This document shows positions 23,674 to 32,010 of a stretch of DNA of 35,302 bases, in pieces. The number at the start of each line of letters is the position of its first letter. The stretch's first letter is position 1. The notes below the pieces were generated by a model. The model did no database searches. It had not been told where the DNA came from and was given only the letters and a program-made list of their open reading frames with translations. The translations under genes were made by a program, and so were the position numbers. This DNA is from an uncultured Rikenellaceae bacterium (GTDB lineage: Bacteria; Bacteroidota; Bacteroidia; Bacteroidales; UBA932). The stretch lies in assembly GCA_937906485.1 (NCBI GenBank), contig CALCYB010000031.1, positions 1 to 35,302 on the forward strand, given 5' to 3'.

Positions 23674-24351
23674 CTATGCTAGGGGTGTGTGTTCAGGGAT
23701 TTCTGCGATGATGGTTTCTGCGCCGGTTACTTTGTCCCCTTCTTTGACGAGAATCTTGCTGTCAACAGGTAGGAACAGGTCTGCACGTGATCCGAATTTG
23801 ATGAATCCCGCCTGCTCTTGGGGGGAGACGGCTTGTTCGTATTCAGCGTAGCAGACAATGCGCCGGGCGACAAAACCAGCGATTTGTCGGAGCACAATCC
23901 GGTCGTTCTGCTGATTGCGGATGACGATGGTGGTCCGTTCGTTTTTCTCGGAAGACTTGGGGTGCCAGGCCACAAGGTATTTTCCAGGGTGGTAGCGGAA
24001 GTATTCCACGAATCCGCGGATCGGGTACCAGTTGACGTGGACGTTCAGCGGAGACATGAAGATGGATACCTGGATGGCTTTTCCCTTGAGGTATTCGTTT
24101 TCGGTCACTTCTTTGACGATGACCACTTTTCCGTCTGCAGGTGCACCGACCAGCCGGTCCGTTCCGTTGGCCTGACGGTCCGGGTTGCGGAAGAAAATCA
24201 TGTTGAAGAAGGCAAACAGGAAAGAGACGGTAAACCAGGCCCAAGATCCGAATGAGGCGAAACCATAGATGTAAAACAGCGCTGCAGAAATAATCAGGCA
24301 GACGGCATACGATGCAGCAATGATGGTACGGCCTTCTTTGTGCAGTTTCAT
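23674..24351 (-). CDS. psd: Phosphatidylserine decarboxylase (short, Psd-II-like type)
   Basis: 225 residues. Makes phosphatidylethanolamine from phosphatidylserine on the inner membrane. Two hydrophobic helices (about 9-29 and 33-55) precede the catalytic domain. The self-cleavage site that gives the pyruvoyl group is FGSR (Gly187-Ser188), with Asp73 (PADGK) and His105 (NVHVNW) as likely partners. The short length and GSR variant are typical of the small decarboxylases of Bacteroidota. It directly follows cdsA (11 bases), so two phospholipid-pathway steps are encoded together. Confidence 0.92.
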   Translation of the reverse strand: MKLHKEGRTIIAASYAVCLIISAALFYIYGFASFGSWAWFTVSFLFAFFNMIFFRNPDRQANGTDRLVGAPADGKVVIVKEVTENEYLKGKAIQVSIFMSPLNVHVNWYPIRGFVEYFRYHPGKYLVAWHPKSSEKNERTTIVIRNQQNDRIVLRQIAGFVARRIVCYAEYEQAVSPQEQAGFIKFGSRADLFLPVDSKILVKEGDKVTGAETIIAEIPEHTPLA

Positions 24352-24362
24352 AAGTTCAGGTT

Positions 24363-25196
24363 TTAGATGAGTCCGAAGCAGACCAGGTAGGTGGTCACAG
24401 CGGGGATGGCCAGCAAGGCACCGTCAAAGCGGTCCAGCATGCCTCCGTGTCCCGGCATGATGTTACCTGAGTCTTTGACCCCAAAATTACGTTTTATTTG
24501 TGATTCTACCAAATCTCCCCATGTGCCGAAGCAGGCCACTATTGCGCCGGCGATCATGGCATGTAACCGACTGAAATGAAAAACATCCAGCCAGGAAAGT
24601 ACCGCTCCTGCCGCAATGGCCAGCAGCAGTCCTCCGACAAAGCCTTCCCAGGATTTCTTGGGAGAAACAGAAGGGAAAAGTTTATGCCCGTTCTTCTGAC
24701 CGAACAGACTGCCGAACAGGTAGGCTCCCACATCGGAGGCCCACAGCAGGACCAGAATCCCCAGCAGGAGAATACCCGAGTAACCTTCGGGACCGATGTT
24801 CCATAGGAAATGGAACAGGCAGAAGGGAAGGGCAATGTAGACCAGGGGGATGAGCAGAAAGGGATATTGGTTGAAATCGGACTTGTCTTTGCGGTAGAGT
24901 TGCAGCAGGAAGAAGATTGCCGGAAACAGGGTAAAGGGCAACAGCATCTTCAAGGAAAGCGGATAGCCGTAACGTTGCAGGAACATTACGGCGAATGCAT
25001 AGAGGGAGGCTGCGGCAATCAGAAGTTTCTGTATCCGGAAACGCGGACCGACGGTCATGTTCCAGTATTCGTACTCCATTACGATCATGATCAAACCGAA
25101 AACCAAGGCAAAAGCAATGGGGTGCCAGAGGGTGGCCATCAGCATCAGGGCGACGAAAACAATGCCGCTGGCTGTCCGAATCAGAAAACTTTTCAT
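24363..25196 (-). CDS. cdsA: Phosphatidate cytidylyltransferase (CDP-diglyceride synthase)
   Basis: 277 residues, an integral membrane enzyme making CDP-diacylglycerol from phosphatidate and CTP. About eight hydrophobic segments are visible. The C-terminal family signature is complete at residues 232-258 (SQIKRNFGVKDSG, then IMPGHGGMLDRFD), and SDVGAYLFGS and PKKSWEGFVGG precede it. The start codon overlaps the ftsH stop by four bases (ATGA), a sign of translational coupling. Confidence 0.95.
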   Translation of the reverse strand: MKSFLIRTASGIVFVALMLMATLWHPIAFALVFGLIMIVMEYEYWNMTVGPRFRIQKLLIAAASLYAFAVMFLQRYGYPLSLKMLLPFTLFPAIFFLLQLYRKDKSDFNQYPFLLIPLVYIALPFCLFHFLWNIGPEGYSGILLLGILVLLWASDVGAYLFGSLFGQKNGHKLFPSVSPKKSWEGFVGGLLLAIAAGAVLSWLDVFHFSRLHAMIAGAIVACFGTWGDLVESQIKRNFGVKDSGNIMPGHGGMLDRFDGALLAIPAVTTYLVCFGLI

Positions 25197-27163
25197 GCCG
25201 CCGGTTCGTTTATGGGTTCTGCCGCTTTGCGGGGACCAAAGATGTTTTCCAGATCTTCGCTGAAGATGACTTCACGCTCCAACAGCAGTTGGGCCAGTCG
25301 GGTGAAGCCTTCCCTATTGTTGCGCAAGATGTCCAAAGCGGTTTCGTGGGCTTTGTCAATCAGGGCTCGCGCTTCCTTGTCAATCAGTTCGGCCGTCTTT
25401 TCGCTGTAGGGCTTGCTGAATCCGTATCCGCTGTCGGAGGAGTCGTAGAAGGAGAGGTGTCCGACTTGTTCGCTCATTCCGAAGTAGGAAACCATGGCGT
25501 AAGCCTGCTTGGTGACTTTTTTCAGGTCACTCAAGGCTCCGGTTGAGATACGGCCGTTGATGATTTCCTCGGCAGCGCGACCGCCTAAGGTGGCTGCCAT
25601 TTCATCCATCAGCTGTTCTGTGGTGGTGAGTTGGCGTTCTTCCGGCAAATACCAGGCAGCACCCAGGGCTTTTCCGCGTGGAATGATGGTGACCTTCAAC
25701 AGAGGGTTGGCATTGGGAAGCAGCCAGCTGACCGTTGCGTGTCCGGCTTCGTGGAAGGCGATGGTGCGTTTCTCCTGAGGGGATATGATCTTGCTGCGGC
25801 GTTCCAATCCTCCTACGATCCGGTCAATGGCATCCAGGAAGTCCTGTTTTTCAATGGCCGATTTGTTGCGACGGGCCGCAATCAGCGCTGCTTCGTTGCA
25901 GACGTTGGCAATGTCCGCTCCGGAAAAACCAGGGGTTTGTTTGGCCAGAAAATCAATTTGAAGGTCTTGGCTCAATTTGAGTTTGCTCAGGTGGACATTG
26001 AAGATGGCTTCGCGTTCCTTGAGTTCGGGCAGGTCCACGTGGATCTGGCGGTCAAAACGTCCGGCACGCATCAAGGCCTTGTCCAGGATGTCGGCACGGT
26101 TGGTTGCCGCCAGGATGATGACCCCGGAGTTGGATCCGAAGCCGTCCATTTCGGTGAGCAACTGGTTCAAGGTGTTTTCCCGCTCGTCGTTGGAGGAGAA
26201 ACCGACATTCTTGCCACGGGCACGTCCAACGGCATCAATCTCATCAATAAATACGATGCAGGGGGCTTTTTCCTTGGCTTGACGGAACAGGTCCCGTACG
26301 CGGGATGCACCGACTCCGACAAACATTTCCACAAAGTCTGAACCGGAAATGGAGAAGAACGGTACATTGGCTTCACCTGCTACGGCTTTTGCCAACAAGG
26401 TCTTTCCGGTGCCTGGAGGGCCGACCAGCAAGGCTCCTTTGGGTATTTTTCCACCCAGTGCGGTGTATTTTGCAGGATTTTTCAGAAAATCCACGATTTC
26501 CATGACTTCCACCTTCGCTTCATCCAGGCCGGCAACATCCTTGAACGTGACTTTGATGTTGTTCTCTTTGTCAAAGAGTTTGGCTTGGGACTTGCCCACG
26601 GAGAAAAATCCTCCGTTGCCCTGTCCACCTCCGCCCATGCCTTTCTGCATCGGCCGGAACATGATGAAATAGAGCAGACCGAACATCAGCAGGGGGAAGA
26701 GCAACCATTCCATGATGCGACCGAAATAGTCACTTCTGGTTTCGGTTTCAATGGAAAAACGCTGGTTTTCGGGCAGACTTCTACGCAGTTCCCCCAGCTG
26801 CTTTTCGCCTTCAAAGGCAGAAGAGACCTGAAAGTAGAAGTGAGGACCGTATTTGGGAAGCCGGCCACCGAAGTAGGAGGCGTATTTTTCCAGGCTGTCC
26901 TTCTTGATGGTGACTTCGCAACGGTTCTGATTGGTAATGTAGGTGATTTTTTCTACGTCTCCCGCAGGAACCATTTCTTCTTCAAACAGGTAGAGTTCAC
27001 TTTGAACCGGTTCCGACTGGTTGTAGAGGCTGACGATGTAAAAGGTTCCGGCGATCAGCAGGGCATAGAACCACATGGAATTGAAGATGGGTTTCCGTTG
27101 CAGCGGGTTGCTGCCTTTCCTGTTGCCGGATGTGTTTTTCTTGTTTTTATTTGTTTGACTCAT
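25193..27163 (-). CDS. ftsH: ATP-dependent zinc metalloprotease FtsH
   Basis: 656 residues, a membrane-anchored AAA+ protease for quality control of membrane and short-lived proteins. Transmembrane helices are at about 30-47 and 152-169 with a periplasmic domain between them. Walker A is GPPGTGKT (248-255), Walker B is IVFIDEID (303-310), the second region of homology is around ATNRADILDKALMRAGRFDRQ, and the zinc motif is HEAGH (471-475). A Gly-rich linker (MGGGGQGNGGFF, 176-187) joins the second helix to the ATPase. It follows rsfS by 6 bases and overlaps cdsA by 4. Confidence 0.97.
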   Translation of the reverse strand: MSQTNKNKKNTSGNRKGSNPLQRKPIFNSMWFYALLIAGTFYIVSLYNQSEPVQSELYLFEEEMVPAGDVEKITYITNQNRCEVTIKKDSLEKYASYFGGRLPKYGPHFYFQVSSAFEGEKQLGELRRSLPENQRFSIETETRSDYFGRIMEWLLFPLLMFGLLYFIMFRPMQKGMGGGGQGNGGFFSVGKSQAKLFDKENNIKVTFKDVAGLDEAKVEVMEIVDFLKNPAKYTALGGKIPKGALLVGPPGTGKTLLAKAVAGEANVPFFSISGSDFVEMFVGVGASRVRDLFRQAKEKAPCIVFIDEIDAVGRARGKNVGFSSNDERENTLNQLLTEMDGFGSNSGVIILAATNRADILDKALMRAGRFDRQIHVDLPELKEREAIFNVHLSKLKLSQDLQIDFLAKQTPGFSGADIANVCNEAALIAARRNKSAIEKQDFLDAIDRIVGGLERRSKIISPQEKRTIAFHEAGHATVSWLLPNANPLLKVTIIPRGKALGAAWYLPEERQLTTTEQLMDEMAATLGGRAAEEIINGRISTGALSDLKKVTKQAYAMVSYFGMSEQVGHLSFYDSSDSGYGFSKPYSEKTAELIDKEARALIDKAHETALDILRNNREGFTRLAQLLLEREVIFSEDLENIFGPRKAAEPINEPAA

Positions 27164-27169
27164 AAGTGA

Positions 27170-27517
27170 TTATTCGTTATCTTGGTATTCTTTTCGGGGA
27201 GCGTCTGCCCACAAGTCTTCCAAGCGGTAGAAATTTCGGTATTCGGTCTGGAAGATGTGTACGACGATGTCGGCATAATCGAGAATGATCCAGAAGGAGT
27301 TTTCGCGACCTTGCATCCGCAACACTTTGCGGTTACATTCTTTCATCATGCATTCCTCTACGTAGTCGGAAATAGCCGATACGTTCGTGGTGGAATCAGC
27401 GTTGCAGATGACAAAATAATCGGATATGGCGGTTCCTACAGATCTCAAATCCAACGAGCAGACTTGCTGCCCTTTCTTTTCCAGCATTGCGTTCGCAATC
27501 GTTTCTAATTCTTTCAT
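27170..27517 (-). CDS. rsfS: Ribosome silencing factor RsfS
   Basis: 115 residues, the RsfS/Iojap family protein that binds ribosomal protein uL14 and blocks subunit joining when nutrients are low. SLDLRSVGTAISDYFVICNA near the N-terminus and SFWIILDYADIVVHIFQTEYRNFYRLEDLW near the end are the family's conserved blocks. It is the first gene of the six-gene operon rsfS-ftsH-cdsA-psd-dipeptidase-pyrF, divergent from birA. Confidence 0.94.
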   Translation of the reverse strand: MKELETIANAMLEKKGQQVCSLDLRSVGTAISDYFVICNADSTTNVSAISDYVEECMMKECNRKVLRMQGRENSFWIILDYADIVVHIFQTEYRNFYRLEDLWADAPRKEYQDNE

Positions 27518-27527
27518 TTCTTTTTTT

Positions 27528-27535
27528 TACTTTTG
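27528..27535 (+). promoter_or_regulatory. -7 element for birA
   Basis: TACTTTTG is a full TAnnTTTG match 23 bases before the birA ATG at 27559. A weak TTTC is 22 bases upstream, at 27502-27505. Confidence 0.5.
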
Positions 27536-27541
27536 TTACTA

Positions 27542-27549
27542 CAAATATA
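27542..27549 (-). promoter_or_regulatory. -7 element for the rsfS-ftsH operon
   Basis: On the minus strand this reads TATATTTG, a full consensus match 24 bases before the rsfS start at 27517. It faces the birA element only six bases away. Confidence 0.55.
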
Positions 27550-27558
27550 GTGCAATTT

Positions 27559-28338
27559 ATGGGAAAGGACTTAATAATTCATTGGTACCCTGAGGTGGAT
27601 TCTACCAATCGACTGGCATGGGAGCAAGCTGCAAGTTCTTCACAGCAAACCGTTTGGGCTGCTTTGAACCAGACCGGTGGGCGCGGACAGCGCGGAAACA
27701 CCTGGACCAGTGATGCGGGTAAGAACCTGACATTCTCATGGTTATTCAAACCGGTCAATTTGTCACCTTCCCGTCAGTTCCTGATTTCACAAGTTGCGGC
27801 ATTGGGAATTTGTGACTATTTGTCACGGTGGAATCTCCCCTCCCGCATCAAATGGCCGAATGATATCTATGTGGAAGACCGTAAGATCTGCGGGATTCTG
27901 ATCGAGCATAGTCTGACTTCTGAGCGCATACTGCACAGCATCGTGGGTATCGGACTGAACTTGAACCAGACCGGATTTCCGGATTTCCTGCCCAACCCGA
28001 CCTCTGTGCAGTTGGAGCGTCAGCGGCTATGTCCCGGAGGGGAGATCCAGCCGCTGGATCTTCAGGAGGAATTGCTCCATCTGATGACTTGCCTGCTGCA
28101 TCGGGCTTCACTTTTGGAGGACGAAGATACCGGCCGTCCGTCGTTGGAAAGAGATTACCTGGGGCGGATGTACCGCCTGGGTGAGACGGCTTCTTACCTG
28201 GACAAGACAACCGTTGTCCACCGGCGTTTTACCGGGACCATCCTGGGTATAGACGAACGCTCCTGTCTGCGGGTCCTGGATCAGGAACTCGGACAGGAGC
28301 GTACATTTGCTTTTCAAGAAATCGCTTATTGCCTCTGA
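27559..28338 (+). CDS. birA: Biotin--[acetyl-CoA-carboxylase] ligase (monofunctional)
   Basis: 259 residues from the ATG at 27559. Activates biotin as biotinyl-AMP and transfers it to carboxylase carrier proteins. The ligase core is clear: STNRLAWEQ, GRGQRGNTW (41-49) for biotinyl-AMP binding, KWPNDIYV (98-105) and GILIEHSL. The N-terminal winged helix of E. coli BirA is absent, so it should not act as a DNA-binding repressor (class I ligase). The frame is open to 27487, but the extra N-terminus is hydrophobic and overlaps the rsfS gene. It converges on rpe with 17 bases between the stop codons. Confidence 0.92.
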   Translation: MGKDLIIHWYPEVDSTNRLAWEQAASSSQQTVWAALNQTGGRGQRGNTWTSDAGKNLTFSWLFKPVNLSPSRQFLISQVAALGICDYLSRWNLPSRIKWPNDIYVEDRKICGILIEHSLTSERILHSIVGIGLNLNQTGFPDFLPNPTSVQLERQRLCPGGEIQPLDLQEELLHLMTCLLHRASLLEDEDTGRPSLERDYLGRMYRLGETASYLDKTTVVHRRFTGTILGIDERSCLRVLDQELGQERTFAFQEIAYCL

Positions 28339-28362
28339 TTTCCTGAGGCGGGCGATCAGAGG
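28332..28362. repeat. Inverted repeat spanning the stop codons of convergent birA and rpe
   Basis: CCTCTGAT (28332-28339) and ATCAGAGG (28355-28362) form a perfect 8-base stem with a 15-base loop. Both stop codons (TGA at 28336-28338 and, on the minus strand, at 28356-28358) lie inside the arms. There is no T run, so it is at best a weak bidirectional terminator or mRNA-end hairpin. Confidence 0.5.
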
Positions 28363-29000
28363 TTCGTCAAGCGGTGGATGGCATCCGTCGGATCGGCTGC
28401 AGAGAACACTGTGCTGCCGGCAACGACCATGTCGGTACCTGCTTGAGCCAGTATTTTCACGTTATCAAAGTTGACACCACCATCCACTTCAATGAGGGTA
28501 TTCAGCCCTTGTTGTTGGATCATTGTGCGCAGTTGGCGTACTTTCTCAACAGCGCGGGGAATGAAGGATTGCCCGCCAAATCCGGGATTGACCGACATGA
28601 TCAGGACAAAATCACAGCATTCCAGCACATCTTCCACAAGAGACACCGGTGTGTGCGGATTCAATGCGACTCCGGCCTTCATGCCCAGGTTGCGGATGTT
28701 GGTCAGGGAGCGGTGCAAGTGTGTGCAGGCTTCGTAATGCACACTCAAGTATTCCACACCCAGGTCGGCGAATTGTTTGACGTACCGGTCCGGGTCCACA
28801 ATCATCAAGTGGGCATCCATGGGTTTTTGCGCTGCTTTGGCGATGGATTTTACCACGGGGAAACCGTAGGAAATGTTCGGAACGAAGACACCATCCATGA
28901 TGTCCAGGTGAAACAGGCCGGCTTCAGAGCGGTTCACCATTTCTATATCTTTTTGCAGGTTGCCGAAATCGGCAGAGAGCATGGAGGGGGCTACAATCAT
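28356..29000 (-). CDS. rpe: Ribulose-phosphate 3-epimerase
   Basis: 214 residues. Interconverts ribulose 5-phosphate and xylulose 5-phosphate in the pentose phosphate pathway. A TIM barrel with the metal and active-site motifs APSMLSADF, FHLDIMDGVFVPN, MDAHLMI, VNPGFGGQSF and EVDGGVN. Overlaps the end of pepD by 4 bases (coupled translation) and ends the dnaA-pepD-rpe operon. Confidence 0.96.
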   Translation of the reverse strand: MIVAPSMLSADFGNLQKDIEMVNRSEAGLFHLDIMDGVFVPNISYGFPVVKSIAKAAQKPMDAHLMIVDPDRYVKQFADLGVEYLSVHYEACTHLHRSLTNIRNLGMKAGVALNPHTPVSLVEDVLECCDFVLIMSVNPGFGGQSFIPRAVEKVRQLRTMIQQQGLNTLIEVDGGVNFDNVKILAQAGTDMVVAGSTVFSAADPTDAIHRLTNL

Positions 29001-30439
29001 ACGCGTGCGAGTCTTTGGATGACATCCGTCAAGTGTTCAACAAATTTATCGAGGCTGGCCAAGTCCAGGCGTTCTCCAGGGGCATGCACACCGCGGATGG
29101 TGGGACCGAAGGAAATCATGTCCATATCCGGGTATTTGTCCAGGAACAGTCCGCATTCCAGACCGGCGTGGATGGCACGGACGATCGGGTCTTTGCCGAA
29201 CAGTTCTTTGTAACTGGTCTTGCAGATTTCCAGCAGGGGAGAAGTCAGCCGGGGTTTCCATCCGGGATATTCTGATTCGTGGGTGACCTTTGCGCCTGCC
29301 AGGCGGAATGCGGATTCCACGCGGCGTGAGGCGTAGTAACGGGCACTGTTGGTGGAGCTGCGTTGGCTGGTACCGATGCGGATCTGGTTGTCCGGCATCA
29401 TTTTTACGGAGGCCAGGTTGGTGGAGGTTTCCACAAGCCCTTTGATGTCGGCACTCATGTCCAGTACCCCGTGTGCTACCGCGTTCAGTGCAAGAATCAG
29501 CCGCTGGGCGGTGTCCTGATCAATGGCGACTGCCGGGGCGGCTGCCGGTTCCCAATAGAAACGGACATCAGGATCGCTGGTGGCAAATTCTGCTGCGATT
29601 TCATCGCCACGCAGACAAGCCAGGGTCTGTGCTGCATTTGCCCCGTCGGCGGGCAGACCGATGATGGCTTCGGATTCACGGGCCAGGGCATTGCGTTTGT
29701 TGCCGCCTTGGAGGGTGCACAAGGTCAGGTCGAAACGGTCGTTCAGGTCGAACAGGACGCGGGCCAGCAGTTGGACGGCATTGGAACGGTTCTTGTCAAT
29801 GTCGTCACCGCTATGTCCGCCCATACCCCCTTTGAATCCAATCTTGAAGTAGGAGAGAGCGGCATCGGGTTGCTGGGGCTGGTAGGTGAATACCGCTGTC
29901 GTGTCAATACCTCCTGCGCAACCGATGAATAATTCTCCTTCGTCTTCGGAGTCCAGGTTGATGAGCATCTTTCCGGTCAGAAAATCAGGTTGGAGTGCGA
30001 AAGCGCCATCCAGTCCGGTTTCTTCAGAAACAGTAAACAGGGCTTCCAGCGGGCCATGTTGCAGGTCGGGGTCGGTCAAGGCCGCCATCTGGGCTGCCAT
30101 GCCGATGCCGCAGTCGGCACCCAGAGTGGTGTCTTTGGCAATCAGCCAACCGTCTTCCACGACTGCCCTGATCGGATCTTTTGCAAAATCATGTTCAACG
30201 CCGTTGTTTTTCTCACACACCATATCGGAGTGACTTTGCAGCACCACAACAGGAGCTGCTTCGCAACCGGGAGTGGCTTCTTTGCAAATCAGTACATTAC
30301 CGGCTTCGTCCGTTTTGCATTCCAACTGGTTGTTTTTGGCAAATTCCTGAAGGTATCGGATAATAAGGGCTTCGTGACCGGATTCTCTGGGAACGGTCAT
30401 AATCTCGCTGAAATAGGCGAGTACTTGTTTACTGTCCAT
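28997..30439 (-). CDS. pepD: Aminoacyl-histidine dipeptidase (M20C)
   Basis: 480 residues, a cytoplasmic di-zinc peptidase of the PepD (beta-Ala-His dipeptidase) group that cleaves dipeptides and some tripeptides. Metal-site motifs: SHSDMVCEK (His70, Asp72), DTTLGADCGIG (Asp109), SEETGLDG (Glu139, Glu140), NLDSEDEGE, and a C-terminal IHAGLECGLF histidine. GGHSGDDIDKNRSNA and the long lid domain are characteristic of PepD. It lies 6 bases after dnaA, an unusual functional pairing but clearly co-directional, and overlaps rpe. Confidence 0.94.
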   Translation of the reverse strand: MDSKQVLAYFSEIMTVPRESGHEALIIRYLQEFAKNNQLECKTDEAGNVLICKEATPGCEAAPVVVLQSHSDMVCEKNNGVEHDFAKDPIRAVVEDGWLIAKDTTLGADCGIGMAAQMAALTDPDLQHGPLEALFTVSEETGLDGAFALQPDFLTGKMLINLDSEDEGELFIGCAGGIDTTAVFTYQPQQPDAALSYFKIGFKGGMGGHSGDDIDKNRSNAVQLLARVLFDLNDRFDLTLCTLQGGNKRNALARESEAIIGLPADGANAAQTLACLRGDEIAAEFATSDPDVRFYWEPAAAPAVAIDQDTAQRLILALNAVAHGVLDMSADIKGLVETSTNLASVKMMPDNQIRIGTSQRSSTNSARYYASRRVESAFRLAGAKVTHESEYPGWKPRLTSPLLEICKTSYKELFGKDPIVRAIHAGLECGLFLDKYPDMDMISFGPTIRGVHAPGERLDLASLDKFVEHLTDVIQRLARV

Positions 30440-30445
30440 ATCGGG

Positions 30446-31867
30446 TTATTTGTTGGTGTTCAGATTCAGGGATTTCTCAATATCGCGCACATAGGTGCGG
30501 AAAGTGAAATCCGTATCCATCAGGTCCCGGACGGTTTTGCAGGAGTGGAGTACCGTTGCGTGGGTTTTTCCTCCCAGACTGGTTCCAATCTCGGTCAAGG
30601 ACTTGTCGGTATGTTGGCGGCCCAGGTACATGGCAATCTGACGCGCCTGAGAAATCTCACGTTTTCTGGAAGATGAGAGGAACATTTCCCGGGTCAGGCC
30701 GAAATAGTTGCAAACTTCTTCGTTGATGACCTCCATGGTGAGCTCTTCCTCTTGTGGAGCAGCCACCAGTGTCCCGGTGAGCGAACGGGCCAGGTCCACG
30801 GTAATGGGCCGGTGCATCAGGGTCGCATTGGCCATCAGGGAAATCAACGATCCTTCCAATTCGCGGACATTGGTGGTCACTGTGTGGGCCAGGTAGTGCA
30901 ATACATCTTCGGACAAGGTAATGCCTTCACGGAAACATTTTGCTTTCAGAATGGCCAGGCGGGTTTTGTAGTCCGGCTTCTTCAGTTCTGCCGTCAATCC
31001 CCATTTGAAACGGGACAGCAGACGGGCTTCCAGTCCTTGCAATTCTACCGGAGGACGGTCAGAGGTCAGCACCAGTTGTTTGCCGGAAAGGTGAAGGTAG
31101 TTGAAGATATGGAAGAAGGCATTTTGGGTGCCGGCTTTTTCAGCAAATTCTTGCACGTCATCCAAAATCAGGACATCAATGGATTGGTAGAAATGCAGGA
31201 AGTCGGTGAGTTTGTTTTTGACTTTGACCGCATCCATGTATTGTGTCATGAACTTGTTGGCACTGACATACAATACCACCTTTTCCGGATGTTTTTCCTT
31301 GATGCCGATGCCGATGGCTTGTGCCAGGTGGGTCTTGCCCAATCCCGGTCCACCGAACAGGAACAAAGGATTGAAGGCATTGTTGCCGGGTCTTTGTGTG
31401 ATTTCCAGACCGGCGCTACGGCCCAACAGGTTGCATTCTCCCTCAATGAAGTTTTCAAAGTTGTAGTTGGGATTCAGGTTCGGATCCACTTCCAGTCTCC
31501 GCAGACCGGGAGCAACCCGAGAATCTACCTCGTTGGGATGGACTGCAGCAGGAATGGTCGGATTGGACAAATCCCGATAAGTCTTCTGCGGATAGGTGAC
31601 TGCAGAATCCTGAATGGTGTTGACCCGATAATAGAGGCGGACATCCGGCCCGATCTCCCGTTGCAGTACGGAAGTCAGCAGGGGAAGGTAGTGCTCTTCG
31701 ATGTATTCTTTGAAGAATTCTGAGGGAACCTCCAAGGTCAGGGTCTGATCGGTCAGAGACACGGCTTTGATGGGACTGAACCAAGTGCGGAACGGAGTCT
31801 CATCGATGTTGTCACGAATGATACTCAGGCACTTATCCCATGTCTTTATGTGTGTTTCTGCCGTCAT
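30446..31867 (-). CDS. dnaA: Chromosomal replication initiator protein DnaA
   Basis: 473 residues. Domain I (1 to about 90) starts with TWDKCLSIIRDNIDETPFRTWFSPI; a linker follows; the AAA+ domain has Walker A GGPGLGKT (172-179) and Walker B LILDDVQE (233-240); domain IV carries the DNA-binding helix-turn-helix with ISQARQIAMYLGRQHTDKSLTEIG and GGKTHATVLHSCKTV. It initiates replication by opening oriC. I see no DnaA boxes (TTATCCACA-like) in the 143-base region upstream (31868-32010), so oriC is probably not immediately adjacent. Operon partners downstream are pepD and rpe. Confidence 0.97.
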   Translation of the reverse strand: MTAETHIKTWDKCLSIIRDNIDETPFRTWFSPIKAVSLTDQTLTLEVPSEFFKEYIEEHYLPLLTSVLQREIGPDVRLYYRVNTIQDSAVTYPQKTYRDLSNPTIPAAVHPNEVDSRVAPGLRRLEVDPNLNPNYNFENFIEGECNLLGRSAGLEITQRPGNNAFNPLFLFGGPGLGKTHLAQAIGIGIKEKHPEKVVLYVSANKFMTQYMDAVKVKNKLTDFLHFYQSIDVLILDDVQEFAEKAGTQNAFFHIFNYLHLSGKQLVLTSDRPPVELQGLEARLLSRFKWGLTAELKKPDYKTRLAILKAKCFREGITLSEDVLHYLAHTVTTNVRELEGSLISLMANATLMHRPITVDLARSLTGTLVAAPQEEELTMEVINEEVCNYFGLTREMFLSSSRKREISQARQIAMYLGRQHTDKSLTEIGTSLGGKTHATVLHSCKTVRDLMDTDFTFRTYVRDIEKSLNLNTNK

Positions 31868-31899
31868 TGATCAGTGAAGAATTAGTTAGGTTCGGACTA

Positions 31900-31930
31900 C
31901 AAAGTTGGAGTAATTTTTTCTGATTTGAAA
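31900..31930 (-). promoter_or_regulatory. Possible dnaA promoter
   Basis: On the minus strand TTTC, a 19-base spacer and CAACTTTG (one mismatch to TAnnTTTG) end 33 bases before the dnaA start. The upstream half overlaps the T run of the terminator for the preceding gene. Confidence 0.35.
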
Positions 31931-31955
31931 AAAAAATCGGGCAAAAACTGCCCGA
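31928..31955 (-). terminator. Rho-independent terminator after the MCE gene
   Basis: TCGGGCA (31937-31943) and TGCCCGA (31949-31955) form a perfect 7-base stem with a five-base loop. On the minus strand it is followed by nine T residues, ending the amidase-MCE unit before dnaA. Confidence 0.85.
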
Positions 31956-32010
31956 AAAAACCTAAGTACCTAATATCCATTAAGAATAATTTTCGTGCTC
32001 GATTTACAAG

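Noticed and set aside
30752..31723. A 323-codon plus-strand frame opposite dnaA
   Set aside because: A mirror of the dnaA codons with no motif of its own.
31868..32010. oriC next to dnaA
   Set aside because: The region is AT-rich, but I found no TTATCCACA-like boxes, only a terminator and a weak promoter.
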